Positions 10,098 to 23,029 of a stretch of 37,944 nt of DNA are shown here, piece after piece. The position numbers and the translations under genes are program-made. This stretch comes from Bacillota bacterium (GTDB taxonomy: Bacteria; Bacillota; Bacilli; Alicyclobacillales; SLC66). The notes beneath the pieces are model-generated. The model saw only the letters and a list, made by a program, of their open reading frames with translations. It did not search any database and had not been told where the DNA came from. The stretch spans positions 1 to 37,944 of the forward strand of contig JAJZCL010000006.1 in assembly GCA_021846165.1 (NCBI GenBank). Direction: 5' to 3'. Position 1 is the first letter of the stretch; each line of letters opens with the position of its first letter.

Positions 10098-10700
10098 CTA
10101 TTTTGCCGTATTTGTCGTTTGCGGCAAATATTTTTCTTGAGTGGTGCCGATCACCTTAAAGTCATTCAACGGCCAGAACACCAAATCAACGCGGCCAATC
10201 ACTTTCGAGATCGGAATCGGGCCGATGATGCGACTGTCCTCACTAATGTTGCGGTTGTCGCCCATCACAAACAAATCCCCTTTTGGCACGGTCGTCGGTC
10301 CGTAGTTGTTGTAGGGATTCATCGGTTGGTTGATGTACGGTTCGTTGATCACCTTCCCGTCGAGAATCAGTTTGCCGTCTTTGACGGCAACCGTGTTCCC
10401 CGGCAAACCAATGACGCGTTTGACCCAGTCCTCTCCGTCTGGAGCGTGAAACACAATGATGTCGCCGCGCTTCGGAGTTTCAAAGTAATACGGCACCTTA
10501 TCGACGATCAGGTGTTCGCCATTCGCAAGGGTTCGATCCATCGAATGCCCGTCCACCACAAACTGTTGCAAGATGAAAAGGTGAATCCCTTCAGCAATAA
10601 TGAGCGCGACAATGATAGCTTTCAACCAGTCCCACACTTCGGACCAACGTTTGCGTTTTTCCGTCGACTGCTCACTTGTGCTTTCCATATTATCTACCAT
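10098..10700 (-). CDS. lepB: Signal peptidase I (type I, membrane-anchored)
   Basis: Signal peptidase I cuts signal peptides from exported preproteins on the outer face of the membrane by a Ser-Lys dyad. The 200-residue protein has one N-terminal membrane segment (about residues 26-46). The catalytic Ser53 is in GHSMDRTL and the catalytic Lys94 in DWVKRVIGLPG. Box E is GDNRNISEDSR at 147-157. Box B is usually SMxPTL; here the proline is replaced by Arg. The ATG at 10700 is six bases after AGGGGG; ATG 10688 is an alternative. A longer in-frame extension covers the tuf terminator and is not coding. In B. subtilis this position, between tuf and rpsJ, is held by ybaC, not lepB. Confidence 0.93.
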   Translation of the reverse strand: MVDNMESTSEQSTEKRKRWSEVWDWLKAIIVALIIAEGIHLFILQQFVVDGHSMDRTLANGEHLIVDKVPYYFETPKRGDIIVFHAPDGEDWVKRVIGLPGNTVAVKDGKLILDGKVINEPYINQPMNPYNNYGPTTVPKGDLFVMGDNRNISEDSRIIGPIPISKVIGRVDLVFWPLNDFKVIGTTQEKYLPQTTNTAK

Positions 10701-10716
10701 GTTTGTCCCCCTGCAT
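10690..10716 (-). other. Possible short upstream ORF overlapping the lepB start
   Basis: An ATG at 10716 lies five bases after GGAGG and opens an 8-codon frame (MQGDKHGR) that ends in TAA at 10690. It overlaps the lepB ATG at 10700 in a different frame. Its stop codon is one base upstream of the second lepB ATG at 10688, so a terminating ribosome could restart there. The Shine-Dalgarno is itself inside a hairpin (10721-10737). This is a candidate regulatory ORF only; no protein evidence exists. Confidence 0.3.
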
Positions 10717-10720
10717 ACCA

Positions 10721-10737
10721 TCCTCCAGTTTGGAGGA
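10721..10737 (-). promoter_or_regulatory. Hairpin in lepB leader sequestering a GGAGG sequence
   Basis: TCCTCCA and TGGAGGA form a perfect 7-bp stem around a 3-base loop (AAC). The downstream arm holds the best Shine-Dalgarno-like sequence in the leader. It lies about 15 bases after the expected transcription start and about 20 bases before the lepB ATG. No U-run follows, so it is not a terminator. Confidence 0.5.
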
Positions 10738-10758
10738 CGTTTTGTGCCCATAAACTGC

Positions 10759-10787
10759 ATTATACAGACTTGTCTTAGTCGTCGCCA
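10759..10787 (-). promoter_or_regulatory. Candidate promoter of lepB
   Basis: A perfect TATAAT is present at 10759-10764 on the minus strand, 17 bases after a poor -35 (TGGCGA, 10782-10787). It lies between the tuf terminator and lepB, where a separate promoter is needed. The weak -35 suggests modest or activator-dependent use. Confidence 0.5.
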
Positions 10788-10808
10788 TTGGTGATTCTTT
10801 TGAACCAT

Positions 10809-10844
10809 AAAAAAAGTCGGGCACAGATCTGCGCCCGACTTTTT
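10809..10844 (-). terminator. Intrinsic terminator after tuf
   Basis: The minus strand reads AAAAAGTCGGGC, a 10-base loop, then GCCCGACTTTTTTT. This gives a 7-bp GC-rich stem that can be extended by A-U pairs, with a run of seven T. It starts 15 bases after the tuf stop codon and closes the str operon. The symmetrical A and T runs mean it could also stop transcription from the other strand. Confidence 0.9.
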
Positions 10845-10858
10845 GACCATCACTTCGC

Positions 10859-12049
10859 TTATTTCGTAATCTCAACCACGACTCCGGCGCCGACCGTGCG
10901 GCCACCTTCGCGAATGGCAAAGCGCGTGCCGTCCTCAATGGCGATCGGCGAAATCAATTCGACGGCCAGCGTCACGTTGTCGCCAGGCATGACCATTTCT
11001 GTGCCGTCCGGAAGTCCGATCACACCCGTCACGTCGGTGGTGCGAAAATAAAACTGTGGGCGATAGTTATTGAAAAAGGGTGTGTGGCGTCCGCCTTCTT
11101 CTTTTTTCAATACGTACACTTGCGCCTTAAACTTGGTGTGGGGTTTGATCGAACCCGGCTTACAAATAACCTGACCGCGCTCGATGTCTTTGCGATCCAC
11201 GCCGCGCAGCAGCGCACCGATGTTGTCGCCCGCTTGCGCAAAGTCGAGCAGCTTGCGGAACATTTCAATGCCCGTGGCCACCGTTTTGCGCGGCATTTCC
11301 TCAAAACCGACAATCTCCACTTCGTCGCCAACCTTAAGCTGTCCGCGTTCCACACGACCCGTCGCCACAGTGCCGCGACCGGTGATGGTGAACACGTCTT
11401 CAACTGGCATCAGGAACGGCTTTTCTGTATCGCGTTCCGGCGTCGGGATGAAGCTGTCCACCGATTCCATCAACTCGTCGATCTTTTTGGCCCAGTCGCC
11501 GTTCGGGTCTTCCAGCGCCTTGAGGGCGGAGCCGCGAATGACCGGCGTGTCATCACCGGGGAATTCGTACTCGCTTAACAGGTCGCGCACTTCCATCTCC
11601 ACGAGTTCCAGCAGTTCTTCGTCATCGACCATGTCGCACTTGTTCATGAACACGACAATGTAGGGAACGCCAACTTGACGCGCGAGCAGAATGTGTTCAC
11701 GCGTTTGCGGCATCGGACCGTCGGTCGCCGACACGACAAGGATCGAACCATCCATTTGCGCGGCGCCGGTAATCATGTTTTTTACATAATCGGCGTGACC
11801 AGGGCAGTCCACGTGGGCATAGTGCCGATTGGGCGTTTCGTATTCCACGTGCGCAGTGTTAATCGTTATGCCACGTTCGCGTTCTTCCGGCGCTTTGTCA
11901 ATCGCGTCGTACGCCATCGCCTGTGCGCCGCCGCGCAAGGAAAGCACCGTGGTAATCGCCGCAGTCAACGTGGTTTTACCGTGGTCGACGTGACCGATCG
12001 TGCCGATGTTTACGTGCGGTTTGTTGCGTTCAAATTTGGCCTTTGCCAA
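10859..12049 (-). CDS. tuf: Translation elongation factor Tu
   Basis: EF-Tu carries aminoacyl-tRNA to the ribosomal A site as a GTP complex. The 396-residue protein has the P-loop GHVDHGKT (residues 19-26), DCPGH (about 81-85), NKCD (about 136-139) and SALK (about 174-177). The tRNA-binding beta-barrel domains 2 and 3 follow, and the protein ends [10 protein letters not shown]. The start is TTG at 12049, ten bases after AAGGAG. No other start codon fits the conserved N-terminus [19 protein letters not shown]. Last gene of the str operon. Confidence 0.98.
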   Translation of the reverse strand: MAKAKFERNKPHVNIGTIGHVDHGKTTLTAAITTVLSLRGGAQAMAYDAIDKAPEERERGITINTAHVEYETPNRHYAHVDCPGHADYVKNMITGAAQMDGSILVVSATDGPMPQTREHILLARQVGVPYIVVFMNKCDMVDDEELLELVEMEVRDLLSEYEFPGDDTPVIRGSALKALEDPNGDWAKKIDELMESVDSFIPTPERDTEKPFLMPVEDVFTITGRGTVATGRVERGQLKVGDEVEIVGFEEMPRKTVATGIEMFRKLLDFAQAGDNIGALLRGVDRKDIERGQVICKPGSIKPHTKFKAQVYVLKKEEGGRHTPFFNNYRPQFYFRTTDVTGVIGLPDGTEMVMPGDNVTLAVELISPIAIEDGTRFAIREGGRTVGAGVVVEITK

Positions 12050-12080
12050 GTGAATTCAACTCCTTTTTTAGTATAAAAAC

Positions 12081-14156
12081 TTAATCCCCTTTGTTTTTTG
12101 CCACAATTTCGGTACTGACGCTCTTTGGCACCTCTTCATAGTTGTGAAACTCCATGCTGTACGTGCCCCGACCTTGCGTGCGCGAGCGCAGTGATGTCGC
12201 GTAACCGAACATTTCAGACAGGGGAACAAAGCCGCGAATCACCTGGGCGCCTGCCCGCGCTTCCATGCCTTCGATGCGACCGCGACGGGAGTTGATGTCA
12301 CCCATGATATCGCCCATGTACTCTTCTGGGACGGTGACTTCCACCTTCATGATCGGTTCAAGCAAAAACGCGTCCGCTTTATGAGCGCCAGCCTTCAGTG
12401 CCATGGAACCGGCGATATGGAACGCCATTTCTGAAGAGTCCACCTCGTGATACGACCCGTCGACGATCGTTGCTTTGACGTCAATCATCGGATACCCTGC
12501 AATCACGCCGTTGGCCATGGCTTCCTGTATGCCTTCGTCGACCGCGGGGATGTATTCCCTTGGCACCACGCCGCCCACAATTTTGTTCTCAAACGCATAG
12601 CCTACGCCACGCTCCAGCGGCTCGAATTCCACCCAGACGTGACCGTACTGCCCGCGACCGCCAGACTGCCGAACAAAACGCCCCTCCGCGCGCACCTTGT
12701 TGCGGATGGTTTCCTTGTACGCCACTTGCGGTTTGCCGACGTTGGCTTCCACCTTAAACTCGCGGAACAGGCGATCAACGATGATCTCCAAGTGAAGTTC
12801 ACCCATACCGGCGATGATTGTCTGACCCGTTTCCTGGTTCGTTGACGTCTTGAAGGTGGGGTCTTCTTCTGCCAGCTTGTTCAGGGCAATTCCCATCTTG
12901 TCTTGGTCGGCCTTGGTCTTTGGCTCAATCGCGACGGAGATCACGGGATCTGGGAATTCCATCGACTCCAGCACGATCGGGTTCTTCTCATCACATAGCG
13001 TGTCCCCCGTCGTCGTGTCTTTCAAGCCCACCGCTGCGGCAATATCGCCAGCGTACACGACAGGAATCTCTTCCCGGTGGTTGGCGTGCATCTGCAAGAC
13101 ACGGCCAATGCGTTCCCGCTTGCCTTTTGTAGAATTGAGTACATAGGATCCGGCGTTCATGACGCCCGAGTACACACGGAAAAACGCAAGTTTTCCGACA
13201 AATGGGTCGGTCATGATCTTAAACGCAAGCGCCGAAAACGATTCTTCGTCACTCGCATTGCGGTGCGCTTCCTCGCCATCTTGGGTTTGCCCTTTGACTG
13301 GAGGAATATCGAGTGGCGACGGCAGGTAGTCGACCACCGCATCCAGCATTGGCTGCACGCCTTTGTTGCGATACGACGAACCAGCCATCACCGGAACCAG
13401 CTTCGACTCGATCGTCCCCTTGCGTATGGCACGCTTGATCTCGTCAGTCGTGATGTCCTCGCCATCAAGGTACTTTATCATCAGTTCTTCATCAAATTCC
13501 GCTGCCGCCTCAAGTAGCACCGTGCGGTACTCCTCGACCTGATCCAAGTACTCGGCAGGGATGTCGCGCGCTTCTGATGTTGTGCCAAGGTCGTCGGTGT
13601 AGATAATCGCGCGCTGTTCCACGAGATCGATGACACCGAGGAACTGATCCTCAGCGCCCACCGGTACCTGGATTGCCACGGGGTTCGCTTTTAATTTGGT
13701 TTTGATCTGGTTCAAAGTCATGAAAAAGTCCGCACCGACAATGTCCATCTTATTGACATACGCCACCCGCGGTACTCCGTACTTATCCGCTTGCCGCCAT
13801 ACGGTTTCCGACTGCGGCTCCACGCCGTTCTTCGCGTCAAATACCGCCACGGCACCGTCCAGCACGCGCAGTGAGCGTTCCACTTCCACCGTGAAATCGA
13901 CGTGTCCCGGCGTATCGATGATGTTGATGCGATGCCCGCGCCACTGCGCGGTCGTCGCCGCAGAGGTGATGGTAATGCCACGCTCTTGCTCTTGCACCAT
14001 CCAGTCCATCGTCGCGGCACCTTCATGAACCTCGCCAATCTTATGCACCCGACCCGTGTAAAACAGGACGCGTTCCGTCGTGGTTGTTTTCCCCGCATCG
14101 ATGTGCGCCATGATCCCAATGTTGCGAGTTTTCTCTAGCGGGAATTGCCTAGGCAT
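12081..14156 (-). CDS. fusA: Translation elongation factor G
   Basis: EF-G is the GTPase that moves tRNAs and mRNA through the ribosome after peptide bond formation. The 691-residue protein starts [20 protein letters not shown]. It has the P-loop AHIDAGKT (about 17-24), DTPGH (about 81-85) and NKMD (about 135-138). Domains II to V follow, with the domain IV segment [18 protein letters not shown] near residue 495. The ATG at 14156 follows AAGGGGGATGAATTC. It is the single-form length, with no sign of an FusB- or tetM-like paralogue. Confidence 0.98.
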   Translation of the reverse strand: MPRQFPLEKTRNIGIMAHIDAGKTTTTERVLFYTGRVHKIGEVHEGAATMDWMVQEQERGITITSAATTAQWRGHRINIIDTPGHVDFTVEVERSLRVLDGAVAVFDAKNGVEPQSETVWRQADKYGVPRVAYVNKMDIVGADFFMTLNQIKTKLKANPVAIQVPVGAEDQFLGVIDLVEQRAIIYTDDLGTTSEARDIPAEYLDQVEEYRTVLLEAAAEFDEELMIKYLDGEDITTDEIKRAIRKGTIESKLVPVMAGSSYRNKGVQPMLDAVVDYLPSPLDIPPVKGQTQDGEEAHRNASDEESFSALAFKIMTDPFVGKLAFFRVYSGVMNAGSYVLNSTKGKRERIGRVLQMHANHREEIPVVYAGDIAAAVGLKDTTTGDTLCDEKNPIVLESMEFPDPVISVAIEPKTKADQDKMGIALNKLAEEDPTFKTSTNQETGQTIIAGMGELHLEIIVDRLFREFKVEANVGKPQVAYKETIRNKVRAEGRFVRQSGGRGQYGHVWVEFEPLERGVGYAFENKIVGGVVPREYIPAVDEGIQEAMANGVIAGYPMIDVKATIVDGSYHEVDSSEMAFHIAGSMALKAGAHKADAFLLEPIMKVEVTVPEEYMGDIMGDINSRRGRIEGMEARAGAQVIRGFVPLSEMFGYATSLRSRTQGRGTYSMEFHNYEEVPKSVSTEIVAKNKGD

Positions 14157-14194
14157 GAATTCATCCCCCTTCCTTTTCCAAATAAAGAAAGAAA

Positions 14195-14665
14195 CTACCA
14201 GCGGTAATGAGCGAACGCGCGGTTCGCTTCCGCCATGCGGTGCGTCTCCTCGCGCTTCTTGACACTTCCGCCAACGTTGTTGGAGGCGTCAATAATCTCA
14301 CCGGCGAGCCTGTCGTCCATTCCCTTTTCGTGGCGTTGACGGGCATAGTTAACCAGCCAGCGCACGCCCAGCGTGAACCTGCGCTCAGGGCGCACTTCAA
14401 TCGGTACTTGATAGTTGGCACCGCCCACACGGCGCGGCTTCACCTCAAGCACGGGCATGATGTTGTTCATCGCTGTGTCAAACACTTCCTTGGGATCCTT
14501 CCCCGTGCGTTCCCTCACCTTATCAAATGCGGTATAGACAATCTGTTGCGCAATCCCGCGCTTGCCATCCAGCATCACTTTGTTGATCAGCCGCGTGACC
14601 TCTTTACTTGAATAAATCGGATCTTCCAGTACGTCTCTGCGCGGCACAGGGCCTTTACGTGGCAT
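14195..14665 (-). CDS. rpsG: 30S ribosomal protein S7
   Basis: S7 starts assembly of the 30S head and contacts the E-site tRNA. The 156-residue protein starts [20 protein letters not shown]. It contains [25 protein letters not shown] (the S7 signature, about residues 67-91, named by its ends) and ends RAFAHYRW. The ATG at 14665 is preceded by GGAAAGGAGGTTGCAAG. Normal length, between rpsL and fusA. Confidence 0.97.
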   Translation of the reverse strand: MPRKGPVPRRDVLEDPIYSSKEVTRLINKVMLDGKRGIAQQIVYTAFDKVRERTGKDPKEVFDTAMNNIMPVLEVKPRRVGGANYQVPIEVRPERRFTLGVRWLVNYARQRHEKGMDDRLAGEIIDASNNVGGSVKKREETHRMAEANRAFAHYRW

Positions 14666-14716
14666 CTTGCAACCTCCTTTCCAAAATCACCTGTTCATGA
14701 AACCTTCTTATGCACA

Positions 14717-15136
14717 TTACGCCTTCTTCTTCGGACGCTTTGCGCCGTACTTGGATCGCGCCTGCTTCCGATCCTTGACACCAGCAGTATCGAGCGCGCC
14801 GCGCACAATGTGATAACGAACGCCTGGCAGGTCTTTGACGCGACCGCCGCGCACCAGCACGACGGAGTGTTCTTGCAAGTTATGGCCGATTCCCGGAATG
14901 TACGCGGTCACCTCAATGCCATTGGTCAAGCGAACACGAGCGTATTTACGCAAAGCGGAGTTTGGCTTTTTCGGCGTCATTGTTCCTACGCGTGTACACA
15001 CCCCGCGCTTCTGCGGCGAAGGAAGGTCGATCTGCTCTTTCTGGTAGCTGTTGTACCCTTTCTGCAAAGCCGGCGCCTTGGACTTTTCTTCCAATGCCAT
15101 GCGACCCTTACGCACGAGTTGGTTGATCGTCGGCAT
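14717..15136 (-). CDS. rpsL: 30S ribosomal protein S12
   Basis: S12 is at the decoding centre and controls accuracy. The 139-residue protein contains [18 protein letters not shown] (about 51-68) and [20 protein letters not shown] (about 96-115). The lysines changed in streptomycin-resistant mutants (Lys of TPKKPNS and of RVKDLPG) are both wild type. The ATG at 15136 follows AAGGAGGTGTAATT. Second gene of the str operon. Confidence 0.98.
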   Translation of the reverse strand: MPTINQLVRKGRMALEEKSKAPALQKGYNSYQKEQIDLPSPQKRGVCTRVGTMTPKKPNSALRKYARVRLTNGIEVTAYIPGIGHNLQEHSVVLVRGGRVKDLPGVRYHIVRGALDTAGVKDRKQARSKYGAKRPKKKA

Positions 15137-15159
15137 AATTACACCTCCTTACTTCTTTC

Positions 15160-15175
15160 GGCCTTTCTCAAGGCC
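15160..15175 (-). promoter_or_regulatory. Small stem-loop upstream of rpsL
   Basis: GGCCTT-GAGA-AAGGCC forms a 6-bp hairpin in the 77-base gap between the L7Ae-like gene and rpsL. It has no U-run. It could be a processing or regulatory site, or chance. Confidence 0.3.
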
Positions 15176-15213
15176 ACTGATCCTGGTGGTTCACTTACAG
15201 ATAAAGAAAAGTA

Positions 15214-15459
15214 TCATTCAATGATGCCCACTGTCGACGCCCCGACCGAAAGCCCGCAGGCTTTCCCCAAAAGCGCCTGGCTGTCCACATGGCTGACGGG
15301 AATGCCTACCGCGGCGCACGCTTGCACGACGGCTTTCAAAACATGCACATCCGCGTCGTCCGCTACGACGACCTCTGATAATCTTCCTCTTTGTAGCGCC
15401 CGCAATGTGGAGGATAGACCCACAGTTCGCTGCCGATGAGCCTTCACCCTTTGATACAC
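15214..15459 (-). CDS. rplGB: L7Ae-family ribosomal protein-like RNA-binding protein (YbxF-like)
   Basis: Proteins of this family bind kink-turn RNA; the B. subtilis member YbxF is encoded at the same place before rpsL. The 81-residue product contains STLRALQRGRLSEVVVADDAD in its first half and LLGKACGLSVGASTVGII at the end, both L7Ae-type patterns. The GTG at 15459 was chosen because it is eight bases after AGGGGG and gives a family-like length. A TTG six codons upstream (15477) is possible. First gene of the str operon. Confidence 0.9.
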   Translation of the reverse strand: MYQRVKAHRQRTVGLSSTLRALQRGRLSEVVVADDADVHVLKAVVQACAAVGIPVSHVDSQALLGKACGLSVGASTVGIIE

Positions 15460-15488
15460 TGCACTGCCCCCCTGCAATTGCGCATAGG

Positions 15489-15534
15489 CGCACTTGTGAA
15501 TATTACCACCCAGATGGAAGCCATGTCAAGTGCG
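15489..15534. repeat. 8-bp inverted repeat flanking the str promoter
   Basis: CGCACTTG (plus strand 15489-15496) and CAAGTGCG (15527-15534) are perfect inverted copies, 30 bases apart. One arm covers the first half of the -35 box; the other lies near the expected start of transcription. It may be an operator or may be chance. Confidence 0.4.
15500..15529 (-). promoter_or_regulatory. Promoter of the str operon
   Basis: A perfect TTGACA (15524-15529) is followed after 18 bases by TAATAT (15500-15505). It lies just downstream of the rpoC terminator and about 40 bases before the L7Ae-like gene. It lets the str operon be transcribed separately from rpoBC. Confidence 0.68.
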
Positions 15535-15540
15535 ACCCTT

Positions 15541-15586
15541 AAAAAAAAAAAAAACCGGACACTCGCGCACTGCGACGAGCATCCGG
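15541..15586 (-). terminator. Intrinsic terminator after rpoC
   Basis: The minus strand has a hairpin with outer arms CCGGA and TCCGG and inner arms GCTCG and CGAG(T), interrupted by a small internal mismatch. It is followed directly by 14 T. It starts about 12 bases after the rpoC stop and is the strongest terminator of the window. Confidence 0.93.
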
Positions 15587-15597
15587 CCATCTTCTGA

Positions 15598-18500
15598 TCA
15601 TTCGGAGTCAGCACCGACTGCCTCTAACGCTGAGTTGCTGCCTTGCACGACGGTGACGTTCATTTCATCGGCCTCCGTGTCGATCACTTCAATGTTGCGA
15701 TAGCGCGACATGCCGGTGCCAGCGGGAATCAGCTTGCCGATGATAACGTTCTCCTTCAGTCCGAGCAGGCGATCCACCTTGCCTTTAATCGCCGCCTCCG
15801 TCAACACGCGCGTGGTTTCTTGAAAGGATGCGGCAGACAAGAAGGAATCGGTCTCCAGCGACGCTTTCGTGATGCCAAGCAGCGCCGCCTTTGCGACCGC
15901 TGGCTCACCGTTCGAAAGCAACGCCTTGCGGTTGGCCTCCTCAAATTCATACAGATCCGAGTAAGTGCCTGGAAGCAAATCAGTGGACCCACTGTCAACA
16001 ATACGCACCTTGCGCATCATCTGCCGGATCATCACCTCTACGTGCTTGTCGTTGATGTCGACACCCTGAATCCGGTACACGCGCTGCACTTCGCGCAACA
16101 GGTAATTTTGGACACCGCGCAACCCCTTTACGCGCAGCAGTTCCTTCGGATCGATCGACCCTTCCGTGAGTTCGTCGCCCGCCTCGACTTCCATCCCCAC
16201 TTCCACATGCAACCGGGAACCAAACGGTACGGTGTACACCTTGGTTTCCGATTCACTCGTCACTTCGATCTCGCGCTTGTCCTTGACCTCGCGGACATCT
16301 GTGATCTTACCGCCGATTTCCGTGATCATCGCCTGCCCTTTCGGGTTACGCGCCTCAAACAACTCCTGGATCCGCGGTAAACCTTGCGTGATGTCGTCAC
16401 CCGCAACGCCGCCCGTATGGAACGTGCGCATCGTGAGTTGCGTTCCCGGCTCCCCGATCGACTGCGCGGCAATGATCCCCACCGCTTCGCCGATTTCCAC
16501 CATTTTACCGGTGGCCAGGTTGCGACCATAACAACGAATGCATACCCCGTGCCTAGCACGACAACTGAGAACGGAGCGAATCGTCACTTTTTTGATGCCC
16601 GCCTCGACGATGATGCGCGCCTTGGTATCGTCGATCAGATCGTTTTTGTTGACAATCACCTCTCCCGTTTCTGGGTGAGATATGATTGCAAACGCAACCC
16701 TGCCCGTAATGCGATCATACAATTCCTCAATGATTTCTTTGCCATCTCGCATTTGATCCACCGTAATGCCGCGATCCGTGCCACAGTCCTCAATGCGCAC
16801 AATCGTGTCCTGCGCAACGTCCACTAACCGCCGCGTCAAGTACCCCGAGTCTGCCGTGCGCAGTGCAGTGTCCGCCAGACCTTTACGAGCGCCGTGCGTG
16901 GAGATGAAGTATTCGAGAACGGACAATCCCTCGCGGAAATTCGACTTGATCGGCAACTCGATAATGCGTCCCGAAGGATTGGCCATCAGACCGCGCATCC
17001 CCGCCAACTGTGTGATTTGCGACACAGAACCGCGGGCGCCGGAATTGGCCATCATATATATCGAGTTAAAACGATCCAGCGTGCCCATCAATTGATTGGT
17101 CAAATCATCCTTGGCCTGGCTCCAAATGTTGATAAATCGGTTGTAGCGTTCCTCTTCGGTAATTAAACCGCGCCGGTACTGCCGTATCACCTTGTCTTCT
17201 TGCTGTTCCGCTTCGGCAAGGATTTTTTCCTTTTGCTCCGGGACGTAGATGTCCGCCACGGAGATCGTGATCCCCGCGAGCGTCGAGTAGGAAAAACCCA
17301 GCTTCTTCACCCGGTCAAGGATCTCGGCTGTCTGCGTTGTTCCGTAGCGGTTAAAGCAGTCTCCAATGATCGACCCTAGAAAAGACTTGACGACCGCGCC
17401 TTTTCGAGGTAGCTTGGCCACTGCCTCGCGAATGTCCGCGCCCTTATCAAACAGAAAATACTCGTTCGGCGTTCCATTCAACAAATTATGGCGATCCGCC
17501 ACGTTGATATACGGAAAATCGGAAGGAAAAATTTCGTTGAAAAGGATTTTTCCGGGCGTCGTGATGATGAGCGCCTCTTGCTGTTCCTTAGTAAAAGACT
17601 TCTTGTTCAACGTGTGCGCTGGAATCACGATCCGGGTGTGCAGCGAAACACGTTCGTAGTGATACGCGATGAACACTTCTTCCGGTCCGCTGAAAATTTT
17701 GCCTTCGCCCGGTTCGCCCTCTTTTTCGATCGTGAGGTAATAAGAGCCGAGTACCATGTCCTGCGTCGGGGTCACGACCGGCTTGCCGTCTTTTGGATTC
17801 AAAATATTGTGCGCCGCCAGCATGAGCAGACGCGCTTCCGCCTGCGCTTCCGCAGACAGCGGCACGTGTATCGCCATTTGGTCGCCGTCAAAGTCGGCAT
17901 TGTACGCAGTACAAACGAGCGGATGCAGCTTGATCGCGCGCCCTGCCACGAGTATCGGTTCAAACGCCTGAATCCCCAACCTATGCAATGTAGGAGCGCG
18001 ATTCAGCAGCACAGGGTGTTCGGTAATCACCTGTTCGAGTACGTCCCACACGTCGGAAGACACCCGTTCCACCTTGCGCTTCGCGCTCTTGATGTTGTGC
18101 GCGTACCCCTGCGCGACGAGTTCCTTCATCACGAATGGTTTGAACAGTTCCAACGCCATCTCTTTCGGCAGCCCGCACTGGTACATCTTCAACTCCGGTC
18201 CGACGACGATCACGGAGCGGCCCGAGTAGTCGACACGCTTGCCAAGCAGGTTTTGACGGAAGCGCCCCTGCTTGCCTTTCAGCATATGAGACAAAGACTT
18301 TAGTGGTCGATTTCCGGGTCCCGTCACGGGACGACCGCGACGACCGTTGTCGATGAGCGCGTCCACCGCCTCTTGCAGCATGCGCTTTTCGTTCTGCACA
18401 ATGATGTCTGGCGCGCCCAGGTCGAGCAGGCGCTTCAGGCGATTGTTGCGGTTGATGACGCGGCGGTACAGGTCGTTCAGGTCGGAGGTGGCAAACCGCC

Positions 18501-19239
18501 CGCCATCCAATTGCACCATGGGACGCAGATCGGGAGGGATCACCGGCAACACGTCAAGGATCATCCAGCTCGGGTGATTGCCCGACTGCTTGAATGCGTC
18601 CAGTACCTCCAACCGCTTAATCGCGCGATTGCGTCGCTGTCCCTGCACCGTCCGCAACTCTTCGCGCAGCGTGTCAATTTCGCGATCAAGGTCAATGTCG
18701 AGCAGAAGCTTCTTGATCGATTCCGCGCCCATGCCCGCCTCAAACGCAAGCCCGTACTTTTCGCGGTAGCTGCGGTACTCTTTTTCCGATAAAAGCTGTT
18801 TTTTCTCAAGCGGCGTATCGCCCGGTTCGGTGACGACGTAGGAGGCAAAGTAAATCACTTCTTCCAGCGAGCGTGGCGACATATCTAGCACCAGGCCCAT
18901 GCGGCTCGGAATGCCCTTAAAATACCATATATGCGAAACGGGTGCCGCCAACTCAATATGCCCCATGCGATCGCGCCGCACCTTGGAGCGCGTCACCTCA
19001 ACCCCGCAGCGGTCACACACCACGCCTTTGTAACGCACGCGCTTGTACTTGCCGCAGTGACACTCCCAGTCACGCGTCGGACCAAAGATCTTTTCGCAGA
19101 ACAGCCCTTCCTTTTCCGGCTTTAACGTGCGGTAGTTGATCGTTTCTGGTTTTTTTACCTCTCCGTGCGACCACGAACGAATCATGTCTGGCGAAGCCAA
19201 CCCGATTTTCATAAACTCAAAGTTGTTGACGTCAAGCAT
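15598..19239 (-). CDS. rpoC: RNA polymerase subunit beta'
   Basis: Beta' holds the catalytic centre of RNA polymerase. The 1213-residue protein has the N-terminal zinc site Cys60, Cys62, Cys75, Cys78. The catalytic loop NADFDGD at 447-453 has the three Mg-binding aspartates at 449, 451 and 453. The bridge helix and trigger loop region follow ([17 protein letters not shown] near residue 730). A second zinc site is in [11 protein letters not shown]. The ATG at 19239 follows GGGAGGAACCCCA. The length fits Bacilli, without the large lineage insert of proteobacteria. It lies 48 bases after rpoB. Confidence 0.98.
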   Translation of the reverse strand: MLDVNNFEFMKIGLASPDMIRSWSHGEVKKPETINYRTLKPEKEGLFCEKIFGPTRDWECHCGKYKRVRYKGVVCDRCGVEVTRSKVRRDRMGHIELAAPVSHIWYFKGIPSRMGLVLDMSPRSLEEVIYFASYVVTEPGDTPLEKKQLLSEKEYRSYREKYGLAFEAGMGAESIKKLLLDIDLDREIDTLREELRTVQGQRRNRAIKRLEVLDAFKQSGNHPSWMILDVLPVIPPDLRPMVQLDGGRFATSDLNDLYRRVINRNNRLKRLLDLGAPDIIVQNEKRMLQEAVDALIDNGRRGRPVTGPGNRPLKSLSHMLKGKQGRFRQNLLGKRVDYSGRSVIVVGPELKMYQCGLPKEMALELFKPFVMKELVAQGYAHNIKSAKRKVERVSSDVWDVLEQVITEHPVLLNRAPTLHRLGIQAFEPILVAGRAIKLHPLVCTAYNADFDGDQMAIHVPLSAEAQAEARLLMLAAHNILNPKDGKPVVTPTQDMVLGSYYLTIEKEGEPGEGKIFSGPEEVFIAYHYERVSLHTRIVIPAHTLNKKSFTKEQQEALIITTPGKILFNEIFPSDFPYINVADRHNLLNGTPNEYFLFDKGADIREAVAKLPRKGAVVKSFLGSIIGDCFNRYGTTQTAEILDRVKKLGFSYSTLAGITISVADIYVPEQKEKILAEAEQQEDKVIRQYRRGLITEEERYNRFINIWSQAKDDLTNQLMGTLDRFNSIYMMANSGARGSVSQITQLAGMRGLMANPSGRIIELPIKSNFREGLSVLEYFISTHGARKGLADTALRTADSGYLTRRLVDVAQDTIVRIEDCGTDRGITVDQMRDGKEIIEELYDRITGRVAFAIISHPETGEVIVNKNDLIDDTKARIIVEAGIKKVTIRSVLSCRARHGVCIRCYGRNLATGKMVEIGEAVGIIAAQSIGEPGTQLTMRTFHTGGVAGDDITQGLPRIQELFEARNPKGQAMITEIGGKITDVREVKDKREIEVTSESETKVYTVPFGSRLHVEVGMEVEAGDELTEGSIDPKELLRVKGLRGVQNYLLREVQRVYRIQGVDINDKHVEVMIRQMMRKVRIVDSGSTDLLPGTYSDLYEFEEANRKALLSNGEPAVAKAALLGITKASLETDSFLSAASFQETTRVLTEAAIKGKVDRLLGLKENVIIGKLIPAGTGMSRYRNIEVIDTEADEMNVTVVQGSNSALEAVGADSE

Positions 19240-19287
19240 TGGGGTTCCTCCCTCGTTTGATCAGGTTCCTTGCACCGAATTCGGGGC

Positions 19288-22821
<3,534 letters not shown>

Positions 22822-23000
22822 ATCGGTCACCCCTCATACCAAATCACTGCTTAGCCAAAAAAGAAAACGAAGACAAACGAACCCCCAATGAGCTCATTTC
22901 TCCCCTAAAAATCACACTCAATATCCTTTTATTGCCGTATCATACGCGAAATATTCATTCTCGGAGTACAGACCCCCAATTTAGACTTTCGCAATTATAT
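22822..23000 (-). promoter_or_regulatory. rpoB leader (5' untranslated region)
   Basis: About 170 bases lie between the rpoB promoter and start codon. The leader holds a perfect 12-bp palindrome AATGAGCTCATT at 22887-22898. ATTGGGGGT occurs twice (22881-22889 and 22972-22980), and a T-rich stretch lies near 22855-22880. I cannot match it to a known RNA family, and no terminator-like hairpin is evident. Confidence 0.4.
22887..22898. repeat. Perfect 12-bp palindrome in the rpoB leader
   Basis: AATGAGCTCATT is identical on both strands. It lies about 65 bases before the rpoB start and about 95 after the expected transcription start. It could be a protein site or a weak RNA stem, but a loopless stem would need a few unpaired bases. 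Confidence 0.4.
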
Positions 23001-23029
23001 ATTTTATCATTTGCATAAAATTGAGTCAA
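23001..23029 (-). promoter_or_regulatory. Promoter of rpoB-rpoC (extended -10)
   Basis: TTGACT (23024-23029) and TAAAAT (23001-23006) are separated by 17 bases on the minus strand, and TGA directly before the -10 makes it an extended -10 promoter. The -35 overlaps the stop codon of the methyltransferase gene. It gives rpoBC its own start site. Confidence 0.78.

Noticed and set aside
10701-10853. N-terminal extension of lepB by up to 51 codons
   Set aside because: The extension runs through the tuf terminator hairpin and the lepB promoter, so it cannot be coding.
15555-15586. Could the rpoC terminator hairpin be a regulatory RNA
   Set aside because: The hairpin is followed directly by 14 T, which is a standard intrinsic terminator.
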